Positions 6,894 through 15,820 of a stretch of DNA of 45,470 nt are shown here, piece after piece. Position 1 is the stretch's first letter; the number at the start of each line of letters is the position of its first letter. This stretch comes from Burkholderiaceae bacterium (GTDB taxonomy: Bacteria > Pseudomonadota > Gammaproteobacteria > Burkholderiales > Burkholderiaceae), in contig CANFRA010000008.1 of the NCBI GenBank assembly GCA_947449305.1, forward strand, positions 1 through 45,470, in the 5' to 3' direction. The notes beneath the pieces were generated by a model that did no database searches, was not told the DNA's origin, and was given only the letters and a program-made list of their open reading frames with translations. A program made the position numbers and the translations under genes.

Positions 6894-8759
6894 TTGGCTG
6901 AAAACGACGAACCAAAATCGATGAACCCAGATAGCGGTGCAGCATCAGTGAATCTGAGTTCTGCAAATTCTGGGAGCGTAGATACTGGAATTTCTCAGGA
7001 GCCACCCAAAAACGCTTGGGAAATGGCTAAAAGCCGCTTTGAAAAGCTTGAATTCAAACAAAAGATTGGTTTAGGTGCAGCTGGGGTATTTTTAGTAGCC
7101 ATGCTGCTAGTGCTATCTATCTCTGGTAGCAAGAACGATTACAAAGTTTTATTTTCAAATATTAATGAGGCAGATGGATCACAAATCATTGCATCGTTAA
7201 CGCAAATGAATGTGCCCTATCAATTCACACCCGGTGGCGGTGCGATTTTGGTGCCAGAAAAATTAGTTTATGAAACGCGTCTGAAGTTAGCTGGACAAGG
7301 TCTTCCTAAATCTGGTTATGTTGGTTTTGAAGTTCTTGAAAATCAGAAACTCGGTACCAGTCAATTTGTTGAGCAAGTCAACTACCAGCGGGCTTTAGAG
7401 GGCGAGCTGGCAAGGAGTATTGGCTCAATAGCCCAAATCAAATCTGCTAGGGTGCATTTGGCCGTTCCAAAGCAAACCGCATTTGTGCGCGATCAAGAAA
7501 AGCCAACAGCATCGGTTGTGTTGCAGATGTATCCAGGCCGCTTCTTAGAGCCGCAGCAAGTGGTTGCGATTCAGCATTTGGTTGGCTCTTCAATTCCAAA
7601 ACTCTCTCCTTCGCAAGTAACTGTAGTTGATCAAGAAGGTATCTTGTTATCTCAAAGCAGTCAGAGAATGGAGAGTCTTGACTCATCACAATTGAAGTAT
7701 GTTGCTGAGTTAGAAAATGCGTTAGCCAAACGCGTTTCCATCTTGATGGATCCAATCGCCGGTAAAGATAGTGTGCGCGCTCAAGTGACCGTTGATATGA
7801 ATTTTGACGAACGTACTCGTACCGAAGAAACCTACGGTAAAAATTCTGCACCCAATGCGGCAAGCGTACGTAGTCAGCAGAATATTGATTCTTCTGGTCA
7901 GCCAGGTGGTGCTAAAGGCGCTACCCCGGGCGCCCTGACAAATCAGCCCCCTCCACAGCCCACTGCGCCATTGACTGGCCCATTAGCTGCTGATAACGAG
8001 GCACGTCAGCTCAATTCTCCAAGTGGTATGGGCAGTGATACTTCTGAGCGTAGAGAGAGCACTATTAACTATGAAGTAGATCGTGCAATTGAAATACTGA
8101 AGGCTAATAAAGGCCAAGTAAAGAGAATCTCCGCTGCCGTAGTTGTGAATTACAAGCCGGCAATTATGAGAGATGGCAAGGTTGAGACTCCTGCAGCTCC
8201 CTATTCTCCAGAAGAGTTGCAGCAAATTACGAATATTGTTCGCGATGCTGTGGGTTACAGCGAGAAGCGTGGTGATACCGTGAGTGTTGCCAATATTCCT
8301 TTTGCAGCTGATACAGCAGAGGCAGTACCTTTTTATCGTCAACCAGAATTCATTGAGCTTAGTAAAGAGTTCCTGAAGTACGGCTTGGCTTTGCTGGCAA
8401 TTCTGTTGATGTATCGCGCTCTCAAGAATTTATTTGCTCCAGAAGAGCCTGAGGTCATTGCCCCAATTATTGAAGAAGTCATTGAGCCCGAACCAGAACC
8501 CGAACCCGAAGACCCAGCTGTGATTGCAGCAAGAGAGTTTGCAGAGATGGAGCGCCGAAAATTGGAACAAGAAAAAGAACGTCTTGCTAAGCTTGAAAAA
8601 GATTATGAAGAGCTATCCGCTTATACGATTGAGTATGTAAAAAATAACCCACAGGTTATTGGAACTCTTTTGAAAAATTGGCGCGTTCCAAAGAAGGATG
8701 GGGATGCAGCAGATTCGACTTTCCCGCCCAATGGCATCAAACCTGAAGGATTGGTATAG
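6894..8759 (+). CDS. fliF: Flagellar MS-ring protein FliF
   Basis: A 621-residue protein. An N-terminal transmembrane helix lies at about residues 57-77 (IGLGAAGVFLVAMLLVLSI), followed by the ring-building motifs (residues about 80-270, including NYQRALEGELARSIGSI and VHLAVP). A long Pro/Gly/Gln linker occupies 320-385, a second transmembrane helix lies at about 490-508 (YGLALLAILLMYRALKNLF), and a Glu/Pro-rich stretch precedes the cytosolic tail that binds FliG. The predicted start is TTG at 6894, supported by GGGAAG at 6880-6885; the first in-frame ATG (6921) lacks a comparable site. FliF multimerises in the inner membrane as the platform for the export gate, rod and C ring. It heads the fliFGHIJ run. 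Confidence 0.96.
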   Translation: MAENDEPKSMNPDSGAASVNLSSANSGSVDTGISQEPPKNAWEMAKSRFEKLEFKQKIGLGAAGVFLVAMLLVLSISGSKNDYKVLFSNINEADGSQIIASLTQMNVPYQFTPGGGAILVPEKLVYETRLKLAGQGLPKSGYVGFEVLENQKLGTSQFVEQVNYQRALEGELARSIGSIAQIKSARVHLAVPKQTAFVRDQEKPTASVVLQMYPGRFLEPQQVVAIQHLVGSSIPKLSPSQVTVVDQEGILLSQSSQRMESLDSSQLKYVAELENALAKRVSILMDPIAGKDSVRAQVTVDMNFDERTRTEETYGKNSAPNAASVRSQQNIDSSGQPGGAKGATPGALTNQPPPQPTAPLTGPLAADNEARQLNSPSGMGSDTSERRESTINYEVDRAIEILKANKGQVKRISAAVVVNYKPAIMRDGKVETPAAPYSPEELQQITNIVRDAVGYSEKRGDTVSVANIPFAADTAEAVPFYRQPEFIELSKEFLKYGLALLAILLMYRALKNLFAPEEPEVIAPIIEEVIEPEPEPEPEDPAVIAAREFAEMERRKLEQEKERLAKLEKDYEELSAYTIEYVKNNPQVIGTLLKNWRVPKKDGDAADSTFPPNGIKPEGLV

Positions 8760-8761
8760 CC

Positions 8762-9820
8762 ATGTCTATTGATAAATATAAGCTGCATCAACAAGTGGAT
8801 CAGAGCACGATGCGTCTGAGCGAGGCGATGCAGCTCGGGATTAAAGATCCAGCTGAGAATCACGAAGAAATTGACAACGTATTTAAGGTGGCCTTAATTT
8901 TGTTGATGGTTGATCCAGACGTTTCAGCTGAAGTTCTGCGTCAGCTAACTCCTGAAGATGTACAAAGAATTTCTTCTCGCATGGCAACCATGCAGTTCTT
9001 GGAAAAAGAAACGGTAGTGATGGTGCTTGAGGAGTTTAGATACATTACTACTTCCCACGCCTCTATCGGCGGTAAGGATATTCTTGCTGAAACGATTAAG
9101 CTGCTTGGCGAAGGCGAGCCTCCTAGACTTCATGGCCTTGAGGCCTTCGCTTCATTTAGTAATGATGAGTTGTACTCCATCATTAAGAATGAGCATCCAC
9201 AAATTGTTGCCAGCTTAGCGACCTTCTTAAAACCAGAACAAACTTCTGCTTTGATGGAGCTCTTCCCCGAAGAGAAAAGAAACGAGCTGATGTTGCGAAT
9301 TGCCTTGCTTGATAAGGTTGATCCTGATGCAATGCGAGTCTTAAATGACGCCATGCTGCAAGTAGTAGGCAGGGTTGCAGAAAAAGGTGTTAGCGGCGTT
9401 GGTGGTATTAGTCCAGTCGCTGACATTCTGAATCTCATGGATATTCAGAAGAATGAAAGTGCGATCAATAGCATTCGTGAATACGATCCTGAATTGGCAG
9501 ATCTGATTGTTGAGAAGATGTTTGTCTTTGAAGACTTTCTTACTGTGGAAGATAGTTCCTTGGAGACGCTCTTGCTTGAGGTTCCTCAGAACATTCTTAT
9601 CTTGGCGCTCAAAGGCGCTAGCCCTAAATTGCGCGACAAGATTTTTGGTAATTTAACGCGTCGCTCTGCTGAACGTATTCGTGATGAGTTGGATACATTG
9701 CCTCCAGTGCGCGTTTCCGAGGTTCAAGAGAATCAGCGAGAGATCATTCAGTTGGCACGCAGGTTGGCTGGAGAAGGCAAGATCTACTTGCGATCTGCTC
9801 AAAAAGACGACTTAATTTAA
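8762..9820 (+). CDS. fliG: Flagellar motor switch protein FliG
   Basis: A 352-residue protein with the three FliG domains: N-terminal FliF-binding (about 30-120), middle domain with the EHPQ motif at 144-147 that contacts FliM, and a C-terminal torque domain with charged helix residues (LRDKIFGNLTRRSAERIRDE). FliG forms the rotor ring directly under FliF and interacts with MotA. It begins 2 bases after fliF, so the two are translationally coupled. All regions have normal length. Confidence 0.97.
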   Translation: MSIDKYKLHQQVDQSTMRLSEAMQLGIKDPAENHEEIDNVFKVALILLMVDPDVSAEVLRQLTPEDVQRISSRMATMQFLEKETVVMVLEEFRYITTSHASIGGKDILAETIKLLGEGEPPRLHGLEAFASFSNDELYSIIKNEHPQIVASLATFLKPEQTSALMELFPEEKRNELMLRIALLDKVDPDAMRVLNDAMLQVVGRVAEKGVSGVGGISPVADILNLMDIQKNESAINSIREYDPELADLIVEKMFVFEDFLTVEDSSLETLLLEVPQNILILALKGASPKLRDKIFGNLTRRSAERIRDELDTLPPVRVSEVQENQREIIQLARRLAGEGKIYLRSAQKDDLI

Positions 9821-9829
9821 TTTAGGCAA

Positions 9830-10531
9830 ATGATTATCAAATGGGTCCCCCCGTCATTTGACCCTCCTGCAGCAGAGGTTCTTAAATCATCAGTTGAAAT
9901 GATTGTTGTGGCGCCTGAAGTAGTGGAGGAGCCTCCAGTTGTTCCTCAGATTACTGAAGCAGAAATCGCCCAGATTCGGCAAGAGGCATACGATGCCGGT
10001 TTTGCAGAAGGCTATAAGTCAGGCTATGCTAAAGGTGAGGATGAAGGTCTGGCAGCAGGCACTCATGCAGGAGCCCAGGCTGGATATCAGCAAGCCTATG
10101 ACGATGCTAAAGAAAAAATCGATGCGCTTCATGTGGCATTGCAGGAGCTTCTGGCTGCCTTGCACGGTATGCCTGATGCTATCTCAGAATCTTTAAATGA
10201 ATTTGCGTATGAAGTGGCTTTACGCGTTAGTGGCGCTGATTCACTGGAGCGCGGACCATTTGTCGCCGCAATTCAGGAAGCGCTGATGCGTTTACCTTTA
10301 CCTGGTGAAAATGTATTCCTGCGTATTCGTAAAGAAGAAGTAGATACTTGGAACCGTTTTGTTGATGAATCGGGTTTGCCATTTACATGCACCGTCTTAC
10401 TCGATTCTGATGTTCCGCCGGGTCATGCTTATGTTGAAATTTCTGGTGCGCGGATTGATGTAGGCTATGAAGCTCGCAAGGCTTTAGTGCGTTCCGCACT
10501 AGGCCTTTCTTCTCCTAGCGATATTGCCTAA
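9830..10531 (+). CDS. fliH: Flagellar export ATPase regulator FliH
   Basis: A 233-residue protein. The N-terminus has Trp5 (MIIKWVPPSFDPP), typical of FliH binding to the export gate and FliN. Residues about 50-90 contain the glycine-repeat helix (AYDAGFAEGYKSGYAKGEDEG, of GxxxG type) characteristic of FliH/YscL. The C-terminus is the ATPase-binding globular domain. FliH dimerises, binds FliI and restrains or positions it at the C ring. It lies 9 bases after fliG and 13 bases before the chosen fliI start. Confidence 0.93.
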   Translation: MIIKWVPPSFDPPAAEVLKSSVEMIVVAPEVVEEPPVVPQITEAEIAQIRQEAYDAGFAEGYKSGYAKGEDEGLAAGTHAGAQAGYQQAYDDAKEKIDALHVALQELLAALHGMPDAISESLNEFAYEVALRVSGADSLERGPFVAAIQEALMRLPLPGENVFLRIRKEEVDTWNRFVDESGLPFTCTVLLDSDVPPGHAYVEISGARIDVGYEARKALVRSALGLSSPSDIA

Positions 10532-10544
10532 AGAGAGCCCAGAC

Positions 10545-11930
10545 ATGACGGTCCTGGGTGCTGAACAAGTTCTTGTCAAATTAAATCATGCCCGTGATTT
10601 TTTGGGTGAGGCGCCACGTTCCATTCGTGAAGGCCGAATTAAGAAAGTATCCGGCTTTGTTTTAGAAGTTGAAGGCTTGCCCCTTGCTATTGGCGCGGGC
10701 GCCTGTATTTTTTCTGGAGCATCTAAAAGAGTCATTGATGCAGAATGTATCGGCTTTGATGGTGATATCACTTTTTTAATGGCGATTGATGCTATTGATG
10801 GTATTACTCCAGGTGCATTAGTCTACCCAGCCAATACTCCCTTTAGAACATCGCTAGGCTTCATGACGCGCTCTTCTGTAGAGCCATTGCCAATTGATTC
10901 CTCTTTACTAGGCAGAGTGGTTGATGGTTTTGGCAGACCGCTTGATGGTAAGCCAGGAAGCGATGTCAAAATTGTGAAGAAGCAATCTAAGGCGATCAAT
11001 CCTTTATTAAGAAACTCGATTCAGGAGCCGCTCGATACTGGCATTCGTTCTGCAAATGGCATGCTTACTGTTGGTCGTGGACAGCGCCTTGGTATTTTTG
11101 CTGGCTCAGGCGTTGGTAAGAGTGTGACTCTAGGAATGTTGGCACGCAATTGCGAAGCAGATGTGATTGTGATTGCTTTGGTAGGTGAGCGTGGTCGTGA
11201 AGTGCGAGAGTTTTGTGAAGATGTATTAGGTGAAGAGGCACTCAAGCGTGCAGTAGTCGTTGCTGCTCCAGCAGACTCATCTCCATTAGCAAGAGCCAAG
11301 GGCGCATGGTACGGCACCGAAATTGCGGCATGGTTTCGAGATCAAGGTAAGCATGTTGTATTAATTGTGGATTCTTTAACCCGCTTTGCAATGGCGCAGC
11401 GCGAGATTGGTTTGAGTTTGGGTGAAGCACCAGTATCGAGAGGCTACACCCCCAGTGTATTTGGCAAACTCCCTGAGTTGATTGAAAAAGCAGGTAACGG
11501 CACCAATCCAAATGGATCCTTAACCGCTTTCTATACGATCCTCTTAGATGGCGATGATATTAATGATCCCATCTCTGATACTGCTAGAGGCGTGTTAGAT
11601 GGCCACTTATTTCTGTCTCGAGAGCTGGCAGATAGCGGCCATTACCCTGCTATTGATATTGAGCGCTCTATTTCTCGGGTGATGCCAAGAGTGGTAACAG
11701 AGCAACACCTCTTGGCTGCAAGAAGGGTGAAGCAGCTATATAGCCGCTATATGCGTGGACGAGATCTCCTCAATATGGGAGCGTATGCTCCAGGATCTGA
11801 TCCTGATTTTGATCGGGCGATTCGGCTGTGGCCCCAAATTCAGAGTTTTTTACAGCAAGACGTCACCCAGGTCATTTCTTTCGATGAATCCCTCAAAGAT
11901 CTATTAGCCATCGCCGAGGCCTCTCAATGA
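10545..11930 (+). CDS. fliI: Flagellar type III export ATPase FliI
   Basis: A 461-residue F1-beta-like ATPase. Walker A AGSGVGKS lies at about 186-193, and Walker B is in HVVLIVDSLTRFAMAQRE. The C-terminal region ends in the usual helix bundle. I chose ATG at 10545 because AAGAGAG (10530-10536) provides a suitably spaced Shine-Dalgarno; a TTG at 10524, overlapping fliH by 8 bases, is possible. FliI hexamers energise chaperone release and substrate entry at the FlhA/FlhB gate. It overlaps fliJ by 4 bases (ATGA). Confidence 0.97.
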   Translation: MTVLGAEQVLVKLNHARDFLGEAPRSIREGRIKKVSGFVLEVEGLPLAIGAGACIFSGASKRVIDAECIGFDGDITFLMAIDAIDGITPGALVYPANTPFRTSLGFMTRSSVEPLPIDSSLLGRVVDGFGRPLDGKPGSDVKIVKKQSKAINPLLRNSIQEPLDTGIRSANGMLTVGRGQRLGIFAGSGVGKSVTLGMLARNCEADVIVIALVGERGREVREFCEDVLGEEALKRAVVVAAPADSSPLARAKGAWYGTEIAAWFRDQGKHVVLIVDSLTRFAMAQREIGLSLGEAPVSRGYTPSVFGKLPELIEKAGNGTNPNGSLTAFYTILLDGDDINDPISDTARGVLDGHLFLSRELADSGHYPAIDIERSISRVMPRVVTEQHLLAARRVKQLYSRYMRGRDLLNMGAYAPGSDPDFDRAIRLWPQIQSFLQQDVTQVISFDESLKDLLAIAEASQ

Positions 11931-12355
11931 AAGAGGCCTTAAAGCTATTTCTCAAAATTTCTAAGATTCGGGAAGAAAGGGCTCAGGCTCAATTTAAGAA
12001 GCTCAATTTTGAGCTCAAGAAAAGCGAGCAATTTAGCCAGCAAGTCAGTGATTATGTAAAAGAATATGGCGAGCAGATGATTCAAACTGCTCAGCAGGGC
12101 GTCCAAGTAGCCTTTTTGCAGGATTCCAATGCCTTCCGTAATCGCCTAGAAAATGGCGTCAATGAGCAAAAACAGCAGATTGTTGGCATGAAACATGCTA
12201 CAGAACAGTCGAAGGCCCATGCTTTAGCCAGTCAGCTCAAGGTTCAAGCGATTGAGAAGGTTCTAAAGCGTAAAAATGCCGAATTTGCGCATAGCAAAGA
12301 GGTTGCAGAAAATAAAGTCCGAGAAGATAGCCTTGTTTCGCGAATAAAAAAGTAG
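11927..12355 (+). CDS. fliJ: Flagellar export protein FliJ
   Basis: A 142-residue, highly charged, all-helical protein, almost entirely coiled coil. This fits FliJ, the central stalk of the FliI hexamer that also contacts FlhA. Sequence identity in this family is low, so position carries much of the evidence: it overlaps fliI by 4 bases and precedes fliK, the canonical order. The -24 element of a sigma-54 promoter begins at its stop codon. Confidence 0.88.
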   Translation: MKEALKLFLKISKIREERAQAQFKKLNFELKKSEQFSQQVSDYVKEYGEQMIQTAQQGVQVAFLQDSNAFRNRLENGVNEQKQQIVGMKHATEQSKAHALASQLKVQAIEKVLKRKNAEFAHSKEVAENKVREDSLVSRIKK

Positions 12356-12356
12356 A

Positions 12357-12374
12357 TTGGCACGGAAAATGCTT
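12357..12374 (+). promoter_or_regulatory. Sigma-54 promoter for fliK
   Basis: The sequence ATTGGCACGGAAAATGCTT contains a perfect -24 block TTGGCACG with GG at 12359-12360 and GC at 12371-12372, exactly 12 bases apart. The predicted start is near 12384, 20 bases before the fliK ATG (Shine-Dalgarno AAGGGAAA). This promoter could drive fliK and the downstream fliMNOPQR genes in response to FleR. Confidence 0.8.
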
Positions 12375-12403
12375 CCTTATGTTTAACTAAAAGGGAAACA
12401 TCA

Positions 12404-14362
12404 ATGGCAAATATTGATCCGGTACGCCTCTTAAAGGCTAATCCTGCTGAAAATTTGAGCAATTTAAACGTAGTTGATCAGGCAGATAGCCTTTCAGATC
12501 AATCAGTTACGTCATTTCCGGAAGAATTACAGGCTGCTAAGCATAATAGTCGGGAAGATGACACCTCCTTTGATAAAAAAGACCAAAATTCCCTCGATGT
12601 GCAGGCTAATTTGCAAAATTTGCCTGTAAATGCCGCTGTTGCCCCTAAAGAGCCTGCAAATATTGCCGATAAGTCAAAAAGTTCCATTGAAGCCTCCCCT
12701 AGTGGGTTAGTTCCAGGTGGTCCAACCCTGACTCAATTGGAGGTTGCCCAAGCTATTACGGTTGATGAGGCGGCAGTTTCACAAGCTGCAGCATCAATTG
12801 CCGCAGCAGTCGACCAGGGCGCACAAATTCAATTGAATACTCAAAGTGATGCTGATCAGCAAGCTATCAGCGCTTTAACTGGTGTTGTAGATCCTTCAAC
12901 GGCAGCATTGGCTGCTGCACAAACACAGGTAGTTGCTGCTCCGCAAAATATCGTCACTCCAGTGGCGATTGAGAGCGCCACCAAAGGAATTGATTCGATT
13001 GCATCAGTAAGCACTCAAGTCTCTAATACTACAAACTCGATATCTGAGGTTGCCTCTGTGAATGATGGTGCCCAAGCGCTTGCGACAAATTCAGCAGCGA
13101 ATGACTTAGCTCAAAATATTGCTCAAGATGGTGACGCTAGTGTTGCCAAGCTTGATCAGGCTACGTTAACCTCTAATACAGTCCAGGCTAATGCAGATTC
13201 ATTAGCAGAGTCCGCCATTGATACATTAAATGCTGCGAGCTTAGCAAAGGGTCAGCAAGCTGCAGTCCAAGAGCTTGCTGCTGACACAAATGTGTTGCCA
13301 ATGCAATCAATAGATCATACTGATACTGCCAATGCAGTAACTAGCCCTGTAGCTCTTAATGCACAGAATGAAACTCCGCTTGCGAGTGCTAACACCCTTA
13401 CTACACAACAGGATGTTGCTAGCGCCACGAGCGCTACCCAGACGAATCAAGCAGCCCAAGCGGCACAGCTTGCCGCTGCAAATGTTCAAGACCTTGATAC
13501 TCCGGCATCTAGCATCCAATTAGCAATACCTGCCCAGGTGAACAAAAGCGCCCAAGCGCCTAAGTCGAGCCTAACAACAGTTGATTTAGCTAAGACGGAT
13601 GCAGCAGATACAGCAGATCTTGCTAGTTTGGCTCAGACTCCTGCCACTAATAGTTTACGAGTGGATTCTCGTGGTGCATCTGGCAAAGATGCTGGTGAAG
13701 CGGTTCAAAGTCTGCGTGCTGATAATGCCAAGATTGCAAGTGTCAATTTTGAGAAGTCAGCAGCTATAGATGGGTTGGCCATGAAAGATCAATCTCCAGC
13801 TGATCTGAAGGATGTGACACAGGCTTCATCTAGCAATTTCGGTAACGGCCTATCTGATCTCAATGCCCGTAACGCTACCTCGCCATTTAATCAGGAATTG
13901 CGTTTGGCGCAATCCTCCCAAACATTGAGGCTAGAGCCGCAACAGGCCTCCCTTGCAACCGGTCCACTCCACGTGGAGGTGATGCGCGTCCTGAAAGAAG
14001 GTGGTGGCCGAGTCATTATGGAAGTAACCCCGCCAGATCAAGGTGCGATCCAGCTAGATTTGCGTCTAGACGGTAATGGCAAGGCTTATTTGATTGTTGA
14101 GGGCGCTAGCGACTCTACCAAGGCGCGTTTGGAGCAGGGTGGAGCACAATTAAAAGAACAACTTGCTCAAATGGGTTTATCGTTGAGTATGGATATGCGT
14201 GATCGTTCGGATCAGTCAGGTCACATTCCTTTTTCTTTGAGTAACAATTTCTCCAATGCAGCGAATGGAGAGGGTACCCAGGTTGATGTAGCTTTGGGTG
14301 AGTTAATGTCTGTCAGCCGTCCTGGTATTACACCAGACGGTAGAGTGAGCATTTATGCCTAA
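12404..14362 (+). CDS. fliK: Flagellar hook-length control protein FliK
   Basis: A 652-residue protein, long for FliK. Residues 1-500 are an Ala/Gln/Asn/Ser/Thr/Asp-rich, low-complexity and probably extended ruler. The folded C-terminal domain (about 525-625) has the family pattern GGGRVIMEVTPPDQGAIQLDLRL and KEQLAQMGLSLSMDMRDR. FliK is secreted during hook growth; its C-terminal domain contacts FlhB to switch export from hook to filament subunits. Ruler length is known to scale with hook length, so the long N-terminal region suggests a long hook, although the large FlgE may matter too. It has its own sigma-54 promoter and contains a sigma-28-like site at 12646. Confidence 0.93.
   Translation: MANIDPVRLLKANPAENLSNLNVVDQADSLSDQSVTSFPEELQAAKHNSREDDTSFDKKDQNSLDVQANLQNLPVNAAVAPKEPANIADKSKSSIEASPSGLVPGGPTLTQLEVAQAITVDEAAVSQAAASIAAAVDQGAQIQLNTQSDADQQAISALTGVVDPSTAALAAAQTQVVAAPQNIVTPVAIESATKGIDSIASVSTQVSNTTNSISEVASVNDGAQALATNSAANDLAQNIAQDGDASVAKLDQATLTSNTVQANADSLAESAIDTLNAASLAKGQQAAVQELAADTNVLPMQSIDHTDTANAVTSPVALNAQNETPLASANTLTTQQDVASATSATQTNQAAQAAQLAAANVQDLDTPASSIQLAIPAQVNKSAQAPKSSLTTVDLAKTDAADTADLASLAQTPATNSLRVDSRGASGKDAGEAVQSLRADNAKIASVNFEKSAAIDGLAMKDQSPADLKDVTQASSSNFGNGLSDLNARNATSPFNQELRLAQSSQTLRLEPQQASLATGPLHVEVMRVLKEGGGRVIMEVTPPDQGAIQLDLRLDGNGKAYLIVEGASDSTKARLEQGGAQLKEQLAQMGLSLSMDMRDRSDQSGHIPFSLSNNFSNAANGEGTQVDVALGELMSVSRPGITPDGRVSIYA
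12646..12672 (+). promoter_or_regulatory. Exact sigma-28 consensus inside fliK
   Basis: TAAA (12646-12649) and GCCGATAA (12665-12672) are separated by exactly 15 bases, matching all fixed positions of the enterobacterial FliA consensus. It lies in the sense direction within the low-complexity part of fliK. It may drive an internal transcript for fliM-fliR or be fortuitous. Confidence 0.35.
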
Positions 14363-14376
14363 CCTATTTAATTATT

Positions 14377-15435
14377 ATGTCTAGTCTAAATCAAGCCGCC
14401 GTCTTTACTAATCTCAATACGTTTGTGAATAACAGACGGATGCCTGCATTAGAGATCGTGCATGAAGCTTTTGCGCGCAATTTACGCTCTGAATTAACCA
14501 ACATGATTGGTACTTGTGTAGACGTTAAGAGTCTTACCACGAGTATTAAGAATTACGGTGATTTCCTCCAAGAAATGCCTGAGTACTCCAATGTTGAATT
14601 GGTTAATTTCACTCATGCGCAGGGCTTGGGATGTTGGGCAATTGATCCTACTTTGCTGTTCATGATTACCGATAAGGTATTTGGTGGTAATGGCGTATTT
14701 GGACAGCCTAAAACAACTTATCAGAAGCTATCCATTACCGAGCTACGCGTTAGCAGACGTATCCTGGAGTTGATTAAGCGCGAATATGAAGGTGCTTGGG
14801 CTCCGATGGCCAGCATTGAGTTCGGCTTTGTTCGTAATGAGTCGCAAATGAATTTTGTGCGCCTAGCTACAGACGAAGAGAGCGTGATGCATTGCCGCTT
14901 CCGAGTGGATATGCAGGGTACAGAAGGTTTCTTAGACTTCTGCGTGCCTTATTGGGTGATGGTTCCTTACCGAGAAAAGATTTTTGGTAATGACATCAAG
15001 ATCAAGCGTGAAACCGATTTATATTGGGCTAATTCTTTGGAAACGCAACTACAAGATGCTTCTATTACTGCAGTCGCCGTCTTAGCAAGCAGAAAAATGA
15101 CCATTGGCGATGTTTTGGGCATGTCCGTTGGCGATATTGTGCCAATTGAGATCAATGATCCCGTGACGATGTTTGTTGATGGTTTACCGATGATTCGTGG
15201 CAAATATGGTGTTCGTAATGGCCGTTATGCCCTCAAAATCGATTCGATTCAGCATCCTGCTGATTTCTTTAAAAGTCCTATGGATCGTGCGCGTATTGGA
15301 CCAACCATGATGCGTGGTGCTGAGCGTGGCGATATGTATAGCCAATTTGATCAACGAGCTGCTGAATTAACCCAAATGGAATCCGCTTTGTCGGTTCCGA
15401 AAAATAAAGATGAGGTAAATAACGATGGAAAATAA
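14377..15435 (+). CDS. fliM: Flagellar motor switch protein FliM
   Basis: A 352-residue protein with a CheC-like middle domain and C-terminal SpoA domain (about 255-325). The conserved FliM pattern is visible at NMIGTCVDVK, at IDPTLLFMITDKVFGGNG and in the PYREKIFG region. The typical N-terminal CheY-binding peptide (LSQDEIDALL) is not evident: the protein starts MSSLNQAAVFTNLN. FliM forms the C-ring wall and normally receives CheY-P. Loss or divergence of that peptide would affect directional switching. It overlaps fliN by 11 bases. Confidence 0.92.
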   Translation: MSSLNQAAVFTNLNTFVNNRRMPALEIVHEAFARNLRSELTNMIGTCVDVKSLTTSIKNYGDFLQEMPEYSNVELVNFTHAQGLGCWAIDPTLLFMITDKVFGGNGVFGQPKTTYQKLSITELRVSRRILELIKREYEGAWAPMASIEFGFVRNESQMNFVRLATDEESVMHCRFRVDMQGTEGFLDFCVPYWVMVPYREKIFGNDIKIKRETDLYWANSLETQLQDASITAVAVLASRKMTIGDVLGMSVGDIVPIEINDPVTMFVDGLPMIRGKYGVRNGRYALKIDSIQHPADFFKSPMDRARIGPTMMRGAERGDMYSQFDQRAAELTQMESALSVPKNKDEVNNDGK

Positions 15436-15811
15436 CTTTTCTAAATCGACTGAGGGTGTAGATAACCCTTTTGCGTCCCAATCTGGTGCTGCAGTGCGCC
15501 GAGCCAGTTTTGAGGACCTGGATGGTGGTGGAAATTCCACTGTTTCCTATAACGACATCGATTTGGTGATGGATGTACCAGTTCAGGTTACAGTTGAGCT
15601 AGGAAGAGCTAAAATGCAAATACGCAATCTTTTAGCGCTAACCCAGGGCTCAGTAGTCGAATTGGACATTATTGCTGGTGAACCCCTTGAGGTAGTGGTT
15701 AACGGTTGCTTGGTTGCGCAAGGCGAGGTAGTGATCGTTAACGACCGTTATGGTATTCGTTTGACTGATATTGTTACTCCTGCTGAGCGCTTACGAAAAA
15801 TTAATCGTTAA
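15425..15811 (+). CDS. fliN: Flagellar motor switch protein FliN
   Basis: A 128-residue protein. The N-terminal 45 residues are variable; the C-terminal SpoA domain (about 48-125) has the diagnostic DVPVQVTVELGRAKMQIRNLL and the PLEVVVNGCLVAQGEVVIVNDRYGIRLTDIV type of ending. FliN forms the bottom of the C ring and docks FliH-FliI. The start ATG lies inside the end of fliM, with GAGGT 11 bases upstream. Confidence 0.96.
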   Translation: MENNFSKSTEGVDNPFASQSGAAVRRASFEDLDGGGNSTVSYNDIDLVMDVPVQVTVELGRAKMQIRNLLALTQGSVVELDIIAGEPLEVVVNGCLVAQGEVVIVNDRYGIRLTDIVTPAERLRKINR

Positions 15812-15820
15812 AGGCTTTAG

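Noticed and set aside
7447..7863. 138-residue open frame on the minus strand inside fliF
   Set aside because: It lies wholly in a well-supported gene, has no ribosome site and shows no protein-family pattern.
11139..11155. TTGGCACGCAATTGC in fliI resembling a sigma-54 promoter
   Set aside because: GG and GC are 11 bases apart rather than 12, which is not tolerated by RpoN.
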